The position numbers and the translations under genes were made by a program. A stretch of 64,000 nt of DNA from Lewinellaceae bacterium. Its GTDB lineage: Bacteria; Bacteroidota; Bacteroidia; Chitinophagales; Saprospiraceae. Below are positions 43,941 through 52,331 of the stretch, in pieces; position 1 is the stretch's first letter; each line of letters opens with the position of its first letter. The notes beneath the pieces were generated by a model. The model did no database searches. It had not been told where the DNA came from and was given only the letters and a program-made list of their open reading frames with translations. The stretch is taken from the NCBI GenBank assembly GCA_016716135.1, contig JADJWX010000016.1:62001-126000 (forward strand), read 5' to 3'.

Positions 43941-44564
43941 ATGAGTTCACGCGCTCTTGTGTTGAGTGTTTTTGTTGTTTGGAGTATTTTGTGTTGGTAC
44001 CGGTATGTTTGCGGCATAAAACAACAGTGTGGCGATCGCCCGTCGCAAGCCCAACAAGCCATATCCTTTGAACCCGATTTATTGGCAAAAAATGATTCGG
44101 ATACATATAATTCAGGGAGTACGGTAACACCGGCCGGGCAACAACCGGCAACCAGCACGGCTCCGGTACCGGCAGCCCCCGAAGTGGCGACGGAGCCAGA
44201 TATGAACAAGGTAAATGTCGAAGAACTTGCCGATCATGCGCGCATCCATTTCCCCTACAATTCAACCCGGAAGGAGGAAGACGCCGCTATTGATAGTTAT
44301 CTGACCCGCCTGGCTAGTCAATTAGTTGCAGATGGCGGAAAAGTTACGCTCACCGGCCATACCGACAATGTAGGCGACAGCAAAACCAACTATGCCTTTG
44401 CCCTGCGCCGGGCAAAAAATATCCGGGACATTTTGATCGCCAAAGGTGTGGCGAAAAGCCAGATCATTTGTAAATCCTACGGGGAAACAAAACCGCTCGC
44501 TACGAATGACAACCCCCAGGGCCGGTATAAAAACCGCCGGGTAGAAGTACGCGTTGGTCAATAA
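43941..44564 (+). CDS. OmpA-family peptidoglycan-associated protein
   Basis: 207 residues. An N-terminal signal/anchor helix (SRALVLSVFVVWSILCWY) leads into a Pro/Ala/Thr-rich linker. A C-terminal OmpA domain follows (from about 95) with VEELADHARIHFPYNSTRKE, LTGHTDNVGDSKTNYAFALR, AKNIRDILIAKGVAKSQI and NRRVEV. The Asp and Arg that bind diaminopimelate are present. It probably anchors the envelope to peptidoglycan. Followed by the HHH membrane protein with 37 nt spacing. Confidence 0.9.
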   Translation: MSSRALVLSVFVVWSILCWYRYVCGIKQQCGDRPSQAQQAISFEPDLLAKNDSDTYNSGSTVTPAGQQPATSTAPVPAAPEVATEPDMNKVNVEELADHARIHFPYNSTRKEEDAAIDSYLTRLASQLVADGGKVTLTGHTDNVGDSKTNYAFALRRAKNIRDILIAKGVAKSQIICKSYGETKPLATNDNPQGRYKNRRVEVRVGQ

Positions 44565-44601
44565 TTAAAACATAAACACGAATACAAAACCTGAAACCCG
44601 C

Positions 44602-45591
44602 ATGTTTGAACAGAATATTTTCCAGGGTCCCGGCACCGGCACTTTCACCACCCACACGTTTGAAATAATTTTCATGCTCCTCGTCACCTTTTTACTGGGC
44701 GTGTGGTTAGGCTGGGTATTATGGAGCAAGTTCCGCCAAGAAGCAGAGCGATTGCGCGTCGAAAACGTAAGCCTGGGTTCTACCGCGACGACACTGCGGC
44801 AGGAAAATGAAGAACTCAAAAACAAGGTTTCAACACTTGAGAGCGAGCAAACGACGCTCCAGGGTCAGCTGCAGAACTATACCTGGGATTTAGAAAAACT
44901 GCGAAACCAGTTGACCATTCAGGAAAGTGACCTTGAAAAATTGCAAGAACGAAACCGGCTGCTGGAATCCGAACTCGGGCTTTCCATAGATACGGAAGGC
45001 AGCACCTCCGGCAATACGTCGGTTTCCACCGAGCCCTTGCCCAGTGAGCCGATTGAAGAGGAACTCCCTGACCTGGAATCTGTTGCCGGCAACGATGAAA
45101 GCGTTGCAGCTGCAACAACGGAATCTGAAGGTACTCTTGGGATAATTATCGACCCCGAACCCGGACTACGCCCTTTGGATGAGCTGGAACCCAGCCCCGC
45201 CATTACAACGCCGGCCACCCCTGAAAGTATTGTCCCGGTGCCGGAGGAACCGCCTGTAGAAAAACCTGCAAGCACGTCCGGCGGCAGAAAACCCGAAGAA
45301 TCTGTGATCGCAGCGGTATCTACCGGGCCGCGCGACGACCTCAAAATTGTGGAAGGCATCGGTCCAAAAATTGAAGAACTGTTGTTCAAGGCCGACATTA
45401 CCACGTATGGCCAACTGGCGGCCACCAGTGTGCAGCAACTGCAGCACATCCTGGATGCTGCCGGCTCCCGATTTGCGATGCACGACCCCGGCACCTGGTC
45501 GGCACAGGCTTTGCTTGCTGCCAATGGCGAATGGGACAACTTAAAAGCATACCAGGATTTTCTGAACGCCGGAAAACGTCCGGACAAATAA
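44602..45591 (+). CDS. Membrane-anchored coiled-coil protein with helix-hairpin-helix domain
   Basis: 329 residues. An N-terminal membrane helix (EIIFMLLVTFLLGVWLGWVL) is followed by a long coiled coil (residues 55-125, ENEELKNKVSTLESEQTTLQ). An acidic Pro/Glu/Thr-rich spacer leads to a C-terminal HHH/DUF4332-like domain (DDLKIVEGIGPKIEELLFKA, SVQQLQHILDAAGSRFAMHD). HHH domains of this type are seen at the ends of ribosomal L21-like and other Bacteroidota proteins. The function is unknown. The membrane anchor plus DNA-binding-like domain might tether nucleoid or nucleic acid. Confidence 0.8.
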   Translation: MFEQNIFQGPGTGTFTTHTFEIIFMLLVTFLLGVWLGWVLWSKFRQEAERLRVENVSLGSTATTLRQENEELKNKVSTLESEQTTLQGQLQNYTWDLEKLRNQLTIQESDLEKLQERNRLLESELGLSIDTEGSTSGNTSVSTEPLPSEPIEEELPDLESVAGNDESVAAATTESEGTLGIIIDPEPGLRPLDELEPSPAITTPATPESIVPVPEEPPVEKPASTSGGRKPEESVIAAVSTGPRDDLKIVEGIGPKIEELLFKADITTYGQLAATSVQQLQHILDAAGSRFAMHDPGTWSAQALLAANGEWDNLKAYQDFLNAGKRPDK

Positions 45592-45600
45592 AATACACCA

Positions 45601-46122
45601 ATGGTAAAATGCATCAGCCTGGTAATTTCCGGCCTGCTTTGGCTACCGGTTTGGGGCCTGGCCCAAAATGACTCCCTGTTGCAGGCTGAAATTGATGCGC
45701 AGATCTGGCGGACGTTTATTCAAGCATACAACACCTTCGATGCTGAACAGTACAACAACATACACACTGCTGGCGTCTTGCGCGGCGGCCCGTGGGGGCT
45801 CCTTGAAGGTGAGGCCTACCACCAAAACAACCGGACGCAATTTGCAGCAAATAAGGCCAATGGCTTACAACGAAGAATAGCCTTTACTTTTGAGCATCGG
45901 GTACACCGGGATTCCGTTGCCTACGAAGTGGGCTACTACCGGGTAATTAGTGAAAGCGCTTCAGGAAAGCAACATACCTCCTACGGTCAGTTTCATGTTG
46001 TTTTGCGAAAGGAAGATGGTGTTTGGAAAATTGCCCAGGACTGGGATGCCGGAACCTTAAATGGCGTGCGCATCACATTGGAGGACTTTACGAAACACGC
46101 CGCAAAAGGTGTTTATGAATAG
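45601..46122 (+). CDS. SnoaL/NTF2-like (DUF4440-type) secreted protein
   Basis: 173 residues with signal peptide (VKCISLVISGLLWLPVWGLAQ). A cone-shaped NTF2-like fold follows: IWRTFIQAYNTFDAEQYNNI, VAYEVGYYRVISESASGKQH, and the typical end YGQFHVVLRKEDGVWKIAQD with DWDAG. Such domains are ligand-binding or act as small enzymes; no catalytic residues can be assigned. Starts 9 nt after the HHH protein, likely co-transcribed. Confidence 0.85.
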   Translation: MVKCISLVISGLLWLPVWGLAQNDSLLQAEIDAQIWRTFIQAYNTFDAEQYNNIHTAGVLRGGPWGLLEGEAYHQNNRTQFAANKANGLQRRIAFTFEHRVHRDSVAYEVGYYRVISESASGKQHTSYGQFHVVLRKEDGVWKIAQDWDAGTLNGVRITLEDFTKHAAKGVYE

Positions 46123-46123
46123 A

Positions 46124-46414
46124 TTAACGAATAACCACTTCTTTGATCACTTCCTCACCCATTTCCTCGTTCAACAGGTTTTTAATTTTCTCTTTCGCAA
46201 AGGAAAGTTCGTGTTTTAACGGCGCCGAAAGAATGGTCAGATAAAGCGTGTTTTTGCGCATGCTGATGTTCGAAGTGTAGGTGGCAATCGTTTTCCCCAT
46301 CAGTTTTTCCCAAAGCATTTTTATCCGCGTTTCATTTAACTGCGGTTCAAGCCGGTATTGACGAAGCATATTTTGCATGGCCTCCTGTAACGAAATGTCA
46401 TTTTTTTTCTTCAT
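46124..46414 (-). CDS. DUF721/DciA family protein
   Basis: 96 residues: KKKNDISLQEAMQNMLRQYR, MLWEKLMGKTIATYTSNI, LYLTILSAPLKHELSFAKEK, the core of the DUF721 family. DciA proteins load or help the replicative helicase DnaB in bacteria that lack DnaC; this short Bacteroidota version is typical. Its start overlaps the end of the upstream MFS gene by 17 bp, so both are one transcript. It converges with the DUF4440 gene with one base between the stops. Confidence 0.85.
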   Translation of the reverse strand: MKKKNDISLQEAMQNMLRQYRLEPQLNETRIKMLWEKLMGKTIATYTSNISMRKNTLYLTILSAPLKHELSFAKEKIKNLLNEEMGEEVIKEVVIR

Positions 46415-47651
46415 CCCTGGCGCGTTTGGCTTGTTTTAATTGCAGGCTAATGTACGTTACCCACCCGAGAAAAATGGTGATTCCGCCGGCCAAAATCGGG
46501 TAGGCGCCGTTCAGGCTGTTCAGGTAGCCGGCAATGAGCGGCGGTATCAGTTGTCCTACCGAAATCATGCTTTGATTTATCCCCAAAATCTCGCCCTGCT
46601 CCTCCGTACTGGCCTGGCCGCTCACTACGGTGGTCAAATTCGGAGAGGTGACTCCCTGGAAAGTTGCAATGAGGGGATTAATCCACATTACGGCCCATGG
46701 ATTTTGGGGAATTAATACCAGGGGAATTGAGATGGCCAGCAACAGCATCGAGAACTTCAGAATGCGTTGCGGGGCTACCTTTTTGGATAACTGCCGTACC
46801 GTTACACCTTGCGTGAACACCAGCCAGACGCCCACCCAGGCAAAAATTATCCCAATATCCTTTTCCGACATACCAAAACGCTGCATGAGGTAAACGGCAA
46901 AAAACTGGGTAAAAAAGGCAAAGCCAAGTGAGAGCAAGAGTGATACCTGAAAAATCCCACGCAAATTTGGGGAGGAAAATGCCTTTCGGATATTTGCTAC
47001 ACCGGATAAAAAGCGAATAGCCGTTTCACGGCGTTTTTTCAGTGTTTCCGGGAACAAGCGCCAAAGCAAAATAATATTGACAAATGTCAACAGGGCGGTG
47101 AACCAAAATGGTGTGGAATGGTCAAACCAGGAAACCACCGAATCGTCTGCAAGCAGCCCCCCAAGCGCCGGGCCAAGAATAAATCCCAGACCAAAAGCCA
47201 TGCCCACCAACCCGAAATATTTGGGACGCGATTTGGGATCATCTACCGTTAAATCTGAAATGGCCGAATACACAATGCTGATATTTCCTCCGGTAAACCC
47301 CGGGAGCGCCCGGCTTAAAAAAAGCAGCGGCAGGTTTTTTAGCAAAATTGCCCAGCCAAACAACAAATATCCCATCAAGGTGCCCAGCAACGAAATCACC
47401 AACATCGGCCGGCGCCCGTGCCGGTCCGATAAGGCCCCCAAAACCGGGGCGCCAAAAAACTGCATCAGGGGATAAATCGCAACCAGGTAACCATACAAAA
47501 CTGATCGCTCGGCCACGCTTGTTTCAATTGGTAAAAAACTGGTGGTTGGCGATATAAAAAGTGCCGGCAATACTGGGATGATGATCCCTACCCCAAGCAT
47601 ATCCAGAAAAACCGTCAAAAAAATAGGCGCCAGCGGCGAGCGTTTGGGCAT
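46398..47651 (-). CDS. MFS transporter, TetA-like
   Basis: 417 residues, twelve predicted membrane helices. The motif-A loop between helices 2 and 3 is GALSDRHGRRPMLVISLLG, as in the drug:H+ antiporter 12-TMS family, and the motif-C region is GLVGMAFGLGFILGPALGG. Similar to TetA-type exporters; the substrate is unknown. Followed by DciA in overlap and divergent from the nucleoside phosphorylase. Confidence 0.9.
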   Translation of the reverse strand: MPKRSPLAPIFLTVFLDMLGVGIIIPVLPALFISPTTSFLPIETSVAERSVLYGYLVAIYPLMQFFGAPVLGALSDRHGRRPMLVISLLGTLMGYLLFGWAILLKNLPLLFLSRALPGFTGGNISIVYSAISDLTVDDPKSRPKYFGLVGMAFGLGFILGPALGGLLADDSVVSWFDHSTPFWFTALLTFVNIILLWRLFPETLKKRRETAIRFLSGVANIRKAFSSPNLRGIFQVSLLLSLGFAFFTQFFAVYLMQRFGMSEKDIGIIFAWVGVWLVFTQGVTVRQLSKKVAPQRILKFSMLLLAISIPLVLIPQNPWAVMWINPLIATFQGVTSPNLTTVVSGQASTEEQGEILGINQSMISVGQLIPPLIAGYLNSLNGAYPILAGGITIFLGWVTYISLQLKQAKRARDEEKK

Positions 47652-47834
47652 TACACAAGTTTACTTGTAAATGAAAAATTGCACCTTAAAAGCGCACACA
47701 AAGAAACGCGGATTTAATGCGTATTTTCACAGGAAAGCACTACCGCTACCGTAAAAAAGTGAAATCTTGCATCCGTTTGAGTTTGTTTTTATTATTAATC
47801 AAATAACCAGTAAAGAAAATTTTAACTGAGTATA

Positions 47835-48701
47835 ATGAAGATCCAGGAATCCGAATTGATTCTGAACCAAGACGGCAGCATCTACCATTTAAACCTGCAA
47901 CCCGAGCAAATAGCGCCGATTATTATCACTGTTGGCGATCAGGACCGTGTGCCGATGGTGAGCCGGTATTTTGATCGCATCGAACACCAGGTGCAGAAGC
48001 GGGAATTTGTTACACACACCGGCTGGCTGGGCCAGACCAGGCTTAGTGTGCTTTCCACGGGCATTGGGCCCGATAACATCGACATTGTCCTGAATGAACT
48101 AGACGCCCTTGTGAACATCGATCTGCAAAGCCGGGAGATCCGCCCTGTGCAAACCGCACTGACTATTATCCGCATTGGAACGGCAGGGGGGCTTCAAGCA
48201 GAAGTACCGGTTGATCATTTTGTTGCTTCCACCGGCGGCATTGGTTTGGACGGGCTCCTCCAGTTTTACAAAGCAGCCGACCAACATCAACACCCCGTTG
48301 TTCAGGCTTTGCGCACCCATTTTTCCGGGCGTTGGGATTTTCCGGTCGCACCCTATTTTGCCGAAGCCGACCCCGGACTCCTTCAAACATTTTCATCCGG
48401 CTTTTATCCGGGATTTACGGCTACAAACCCGGGGTTTTACGGTCCGCAGGGGCGGCAGCTGCGTGCCCCTGTCCAGATTCCGGAATATTTGGATTTGCTC
48501 CAACAATTTTCATTTAAGGAAACGTCAATCCTGAACCTGGAGATGGAAACGGCTGCTTTGTTTGGCCTGAGTAAGCTTCTTGGCCACCGGGCAATTTCCC
48601 TGAGCGCCATAATTGCCAACCGGCCGCTCAAAAAATTCAGTACCAATCCACGACTTGCTATCCAAAAACTTATTGAGCAGGTCCTCGAAAGGATCGGTTA
48701 A
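47835..48701 (+). CDS. Nucleoside phosphorylase (uridine phosphorylase-like)
   Basis: 288 residues of the PNP_UDP family: phosphate-binding IITVGDQDRVPMVSRYFD, LSTGIGPDNIDIVLNELDAL, core TIIRIGTAGGLQAEVPVDHF, and the nucleoside-site block ILNLEMETAALFGLSKLLGH. It cleaves a nucleoside with phosphate into base and ribose-1-phosphate. The E-M-E-T motif supports the uridine/purine phosphorylase branch. Upstream of miaB but with its own gap. Confidence 0.9.
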   Translation: MKIQESELILNQDGSIYHLNLQPEQIAPIIITVGDQDRVPMVSRYFDRIEHQVQKREFVTHTGWLGQTRLSVLSTGIGPDNIDIVLNELDALVNIDLQSREIRPVQTALTIIRIGTAGGLQAEVPVDHFVASTGGIGLDGLLQFYKAADQHQHPVVQALRTHFSGRWDFPVAPYFAEADPGLLQTFSSGFYPGFTATNPGFYGPQGRQLRAPVQIPEYLDLLQQFSFKETSILNLEMETAALFGLSKLLGHRAISLSAIIANRPLKKFSTNPRLAIQKLIEQVLERIG

Positions 48702-48746
48702 AAAAAGCCGGTATCCAGTCGCTTTTTTAGATTATGCAACCTGCCA

Positions 48747-48781
48747 TTTTGTCATTTATCGGGCAAAAGGCAGTACCTTTG
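48747..48781 (+). promoter_or_regulatory. Promoter for miaB
   Basis: TTTTG (48747-48751) and TACCTTTG (48774-48781), 22 bases apart, match the -33/-7 consensus; ATG 48805 follows 23 nt later. Confidence 0.6.
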
Positions 48782-48804
48782 CGGCGCAAATTATTTAAAC
48801 GGTT

Positions 48805-50241
48805 ATGTACGATAACAATCCGACCTTAAGCGGCCTGAAAAACATAGACGAAAGCAAACAAGGTCAAATCCTTTTCAAAGAGCAGTGGGAGGAGTCCGGA
48901 GGTTCCAGGGATAAAAAATTTTACATTGAGAGCTACGGGTGTCAGATGAACTTCTCCGACAGCGAGATCGTGGCGTCCATCCTTGCAGAGGTTGGGTTTG
49001 CGCCAACACGCGATGTGGAAACGAGCGACCTGATCCTGATCAACACCTGTTCAATTCGGGAAAAAGCTGAAGAAACGGTACGCAAACGGCTCCGGGTATT
49101 TAACATCATCAAGCAAAACCGCCCGGGCACTAAAATTGGCATCCTGGGCTGCATGGCCGAACGTTTAAAAAAACAATGGCTGGAGCAGGAAAAACTCGTC
49201 GACCTGGTCGTCGGCCCCGATGCCTACCGCGATCTGCCCAAACTCATCGGCGCCGCTGAAGACGGGCATCGGATGGTCAACGTGTTGCTCAGCAGGGAGG
49301 AGACCTATGCTGATATCAACCCGGTACGACTGGAATCCAACGGTGTTACCGCGTTTATCAGCATCATGCGCGGTTGCGACAACATGTGTTCATTTTGCGT
49401 CGTGCCGTTTACTCGTGGCCGCGAACGCTCCCGTGACCCGTTCAGCGTTGTTGCAGAAGCCGACAACCTGTTCCAAAACGGGTACCGGGAAGTGACCCTG
49501 CTCGGGCAAAATGTCGATTCGTACAAATGGAAAAACCCCGAAACGGACCAACAGGTCGACTTTGCCGATTTGCTCGAAATGGTTGCGCAATTGAACCCAT
49601 TGCTCCGGGTGCGCTTCAGTACGAGCCATCCCAAGGACATGACCGATAAGGTGCTGCACACGATGGCCCGCTACCATAATATTTGCAAATACATCCACTT
49701 GCCCGTTCAGTCGGGCAACAGCCGGGTACTCGAACTGATGAACCGCACCTATGACCGGCCCTGGTACGAACAGCGTATAGCAGCCATCCGGCAAATTTTG
49801 CCCGAAGCCGCCGTCTCGAGCGATATCATCGCCGGATTTTGCAGCGAAACGGAGCAGGAACACCAGGATACCCTGAGCATTATGGAATGGGCCAATTTTT
49901 CCATGTCGTACATGTTCTACTACTCCGAGCGGCCGGGCACGCTGGCAGCCCGAAAATATCCCGACGACATCCCGGAGGACGTCAAAAAACGCCGCCTCAA
50001 TGAGATCATTCGTTTGCAAACCGCCATCAGCCTGCAACACAACCAGGCCGATATCGGCAAAACATTTGAAGTCCTGATTGAACGCGATTCCAGGAAATCA
50101 GATCAGGATTTTTGCGGCAGAAACTCCCAAAACAAGATGGTTGTTTTCCCTAAAAAAGCAGGACTCAAGCCCGGCGATTATGTACAGGTGGAGATTCACG
50201 ACGCTACCAGCGCAACGCTTTTGGGCCGTATTCAGTCGTAA
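48805..50241 (+). CDS. miaB: tRNA-2-methylthio-N6-dimethylallyladenosine synthase
   Basis: 478 residues. The UPF0004 domain has three Cys (ESYGCQMNFSDSE, NTCSIREKAEE, ILGCMAERLKK). The radical-SAM core has RGCDNMCSFCVVPFTRGRER (CxxxCxxC cluster), and the C-terminal TRAM region ends KAGLKPGDYVQVEIHDATSA. It adds a methylthio group to i6A37 of tRNAs using two 4Fe-4S clusters. Full length. Followed 21 nt later by the EAD11 protein and then a sigma-54 activator. Confidence 0.97.
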   Translation: MYDNNPTLSGLKNIDESKQGQILFKEQWEESGGSRDKKFYIESYGCQMNFSDSEIVASILAEVGFAPTRDVETSDLILINTCSIREKAEETVRKRLRVFNIIKQNRPGTKIGILGCMAERLKKQWLEQEKLVDLVVGPDAYRDLPKLIGAAEDGHRMVNVLLSREETYADINPVRLESNGVTAFISIMRGCDNMCSFCVVPFTRGRERSRDPFSVVAEADNLFQNGYREVTLLGQNVDSYKWKNPETDQQVDFADLLEMVAQLNPLLRVRFSTSHPKDMTDKVLHTMARYHNICKYIHLPVQSGNSRVLELMNRTYDRPWYEQRIAAIRQILPEAAVSSDIIAGFCSETEQEHQDTLSIMEWANFSMSYMFYYSERPGTLAARKYPDDIPEDVKKRRLNEIIRLQTAISLQHNQADIGKTFEVLIERDSRKSDQDFCGRNSQNKMVVFPKKAGLKPGDYVQVEIHDATSATLLGRIQS

Positions 50242-50262
50242 CCAACTAACAACATTAAACAA

Positions 50263-51000
50263 ATGGAACCTGTAATCATTTCCCAAGTGAAAGAGCACCT
50301 CGCACAAGGTGATTTTGACAATGCGCTTGAGTTGCTGAATACCTTTGCCGAAACAAACTTTGCCGGCAGCAAGGCAAACAAACTGAAAAATGAAATCATC
50401 TACCTGAAAGGACAGATCGCGGAGGTAAAAAAAGCGGAATCCCGGGGCCTCATTGCCTTCGAGCAGGCCGAACGGAACCGCAACCAAATCCGCCTCTCCA
50501 TGATCAGCCTGACCGATGCCGTGGCCAGCAATGACGATTCACACCCGGTGTTCTCTGACGACAGGCCTCCGGCCGGCGGCGCCCCGGCAGCCACAGCGCC
50601 AGGTACCAATATTTACAAGTACATCGTTGTAGGCATCGGCGCCATTATTCTTTTTGTGGTCGGCATCAGCATGTGCGAAGACAGCCCCGAAAATGCAAGC
50701 ACGACGGATGGCACAGAGCTCACCACAGGCGCACAAAATGGTGCGGCAACCGATGAGCATTCGGCGAACGGCCCGTGTTATCTCGAAACCCTGGATGTGG
50801 TAGATTTGTTAGCAGACGCGGATTTCAATGCAGAAACAGTCGGAACACTGCCGGCAAACGCCCAGTTTGAAATTTTACAAACCAAAATCCAAATTGATTC
50901 CGACGGCGAATTCGAATTTCACCTTGTGGAAACGGAAGATGGCCAGGGATGGGTGGAACACAACGACAACCTGATTCGCCTCAGCGCAGGTTGTAATTAA
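50263..51000 (+). CDS. EAD11-TM-SH3 protein (effector-associated domain, membrane anchored)
   Basis: 245 residues. Residues 1-95 match an effector-associated domain of type EAD11: IISQVKEHLAQGDFDNALEL, then LKNEIIYLKGQIAEVKKAES and RGLIAFEQAERNRNQIRLSM. A transmembrane helix (YIVVGIGAIILFVVGISM, about 123-141) comes next, then a spacer and a C-terminal bacterial SH3-like domain (VVDLLADADFNAETVGTLPA; EDGQGWVEHNDNL). EADs are adaptor domains that recruit partners in conflict and signalling systems; SH3-like domains often bind cell-wall peptides. Here the EAD is cytoplasmic and the SH3 periplasmic. It lies 7 nt before a sigma-54 activator. Function inferred only from domains. Confidence 0.75.
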   Translation: MEPVIISQVKEHLAQGDFDNALELLNTFAETNFAGSKANKLKNEIIYLKGQIAEVKKAESRGLIAFEQAERNRNQIRLSMISLTDAVASNDDSHPVFSDDRPPAGGAPAATAPGTNIYKYIVVGIGAIILFVVGISMCEDSPENASTTDGTELTTGAQNGAATDEHSANGPCYLETLDVVDLLADADFNAETVGTLPANAQFEILQTKIQIDSDGEFEFHLVETEDGQGWVEHNDNLIRLSAGCN

Positions 51001-51007
51001 TTGAATT

Positions 51008-52300
51008 ATGGCAAATCAACTTCAAAATATAAAAGCGCGGTTTGGAATTGTGGGTGCATCGGCCCTGCTCGATGCTGCTCTGGAAACAGCCACCCGCGTG
51101 GCGCCGACCGATCTTTCTGTCCTGATTATGGGTGAAAGCGGTGTCGGTAAAGAAGTTTTTTCAAAAATCATACATGCGCTCAGCACGCGCAAACACAACG
51201 AGTTTATCGCCGTCAACTGCGGCGCCATTCCGGAAGGGACGATCAATTCCGAACTGTTCGGCCACGAAAAAGGCTCGTTCACCGGAGCCGTTAGCGACCG
51301 GAAGGGCTATTTTGAAACAGTGAACGGCGGAACAATTTTTCTGGATGAAATTGCTGAAATGCCGCTCGACACCCAGTCGTACCTCCTGCGCGTGCTCGAG
51401 TCCGGCGAATTTTTACGGGTCGGCTCTTCCAAAGTGCAACGAACCGATGTCCGGGTGATCGCGGCTACCAATGTCGACCTGGAAGAACGGGTCCGGAAAG
51501 GCAAGTTTCGCGAAGATTTATATTACCGCCTAAGCACGGTGCCCATCCGGGTACCGGCACTGAAAGACCGGCGGGAAGACATTCCCGTGCTCTTCCGAAA
51601 ATTCGCATTTGATTTTGCCGAGAAATACCGCATGGACCCCATCCGTTTGACCCCGCAGGCGCAATTTGTCCTGGAAACCTACCGCTGGCCCGGCAACATC
51701 CGGGAACTTAAAAATGTAGCGGAACAGCTCTCAGTTTTATCTGAAGAACGGGAAATCAATGAGGAAGCGCTCCTGCAGCAAATGCCGCACCTGTTCTCCA
51801 GAAACCTGCCGGTCATTTCGGGGCGCAACGGCAGTTCCGGCCGTAATGGCAACGATTTTCAGGAACGCGAGATTTTTTACAAACTGCTGGTCGACATGAA
51901 AAACGACCTTAACGACCTGAAAGCGTTGTTTTTTGAACTCATCAACCGCAACAATCTGCAAATGCCCGACCTCAGCGGCTATGGCGGGCTTCGCCCGGGG
52001 CTCAATTTCCCACATGCAGAGCAGCAACTTTCGCGCCCGGAGGATCATGGCTATGGCGAACAGCCAGACAGTACGGCCGATTCAAGAAAAGTACTGCCGA
52101 TTATTCTTGAACCAGGCAAAACCGGAAGCGGTTACGATCGTACGGACGTGGAAGACGCGCCGCTGGCAATGGAGGAAATTGAAAAAGAAGCCATTAAACG
52201 CGCCTTGAAAAAGTACAACGGCCGGCGCAAGGAAGCCGCCGAAGAGTTAAAGATTTCCGAACGGACCCTCTACAGAAAAATAAAACAGTATAATTTATAA
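51008..52300 (+). CDS. Sigma-54-dependent transcriptional activator without receiver domain
   Basis: 430 residues. The AAA+ domain starts almost at the N-terminus (residues 10-245) with Walker A GESGVGKEVF, the sigma-54 loop GSFTGA (usual GAFTGA), Walker B GGTIFLDEIAEM, sensor RTDVRVIAATN and the R-finger region FREDLYYRLSTVPIR. A variable region with Gly/Asn follows. The C-terminal Fis-type HTH is IKRALKKYNGRRKEAAEELK, then SERTLYRKIKQYNL. It activates RpoN promoters. With no sensory domain it must be controlled by another protein; the EAD11-SH3 gene just upstream is the natural candidate. Confidence 0.93.
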   Translation: MANQLQNIKARFGIVGASALLDAALETATRVAPTDLSVLIMGESGVGKEVFSKIIHALSTRKHNEFIAVNCGAIPEGTINSELFGHEKGSFTGAVSDRKGYFETVNGGTIFLDEIAEMPLDTQSYLLRVLESGEFLRVGSSKVQRTDVRVIAATNVDLEERVRKGKFREDLYYRLSTVPIRVPALKDRREDIPVLFRKFAFDFAEKYRMDPIRLTPQAQFVLETYRWPGNIRELKNVAEQLSVLSEEREINEEALLQQMPHLFSRNLPVISGRNGSSGRNGNDFQEREIFYKLLVDMKNDLNDLKALFFELINRNNLQMPDLSGYGGLRPGLNFPHAEQQLSRPEDHGYGEQPDSTADSRKVLPIILEPGKTGSGYDRTDVEDAPLAMEEIEKEAIKRALKKYNGRRKEAAEELKISERTLYRKIKQYNL

Positions 52301-52331
52301 TTCAAACAACCTTTTTATCCCTTTCATACAC

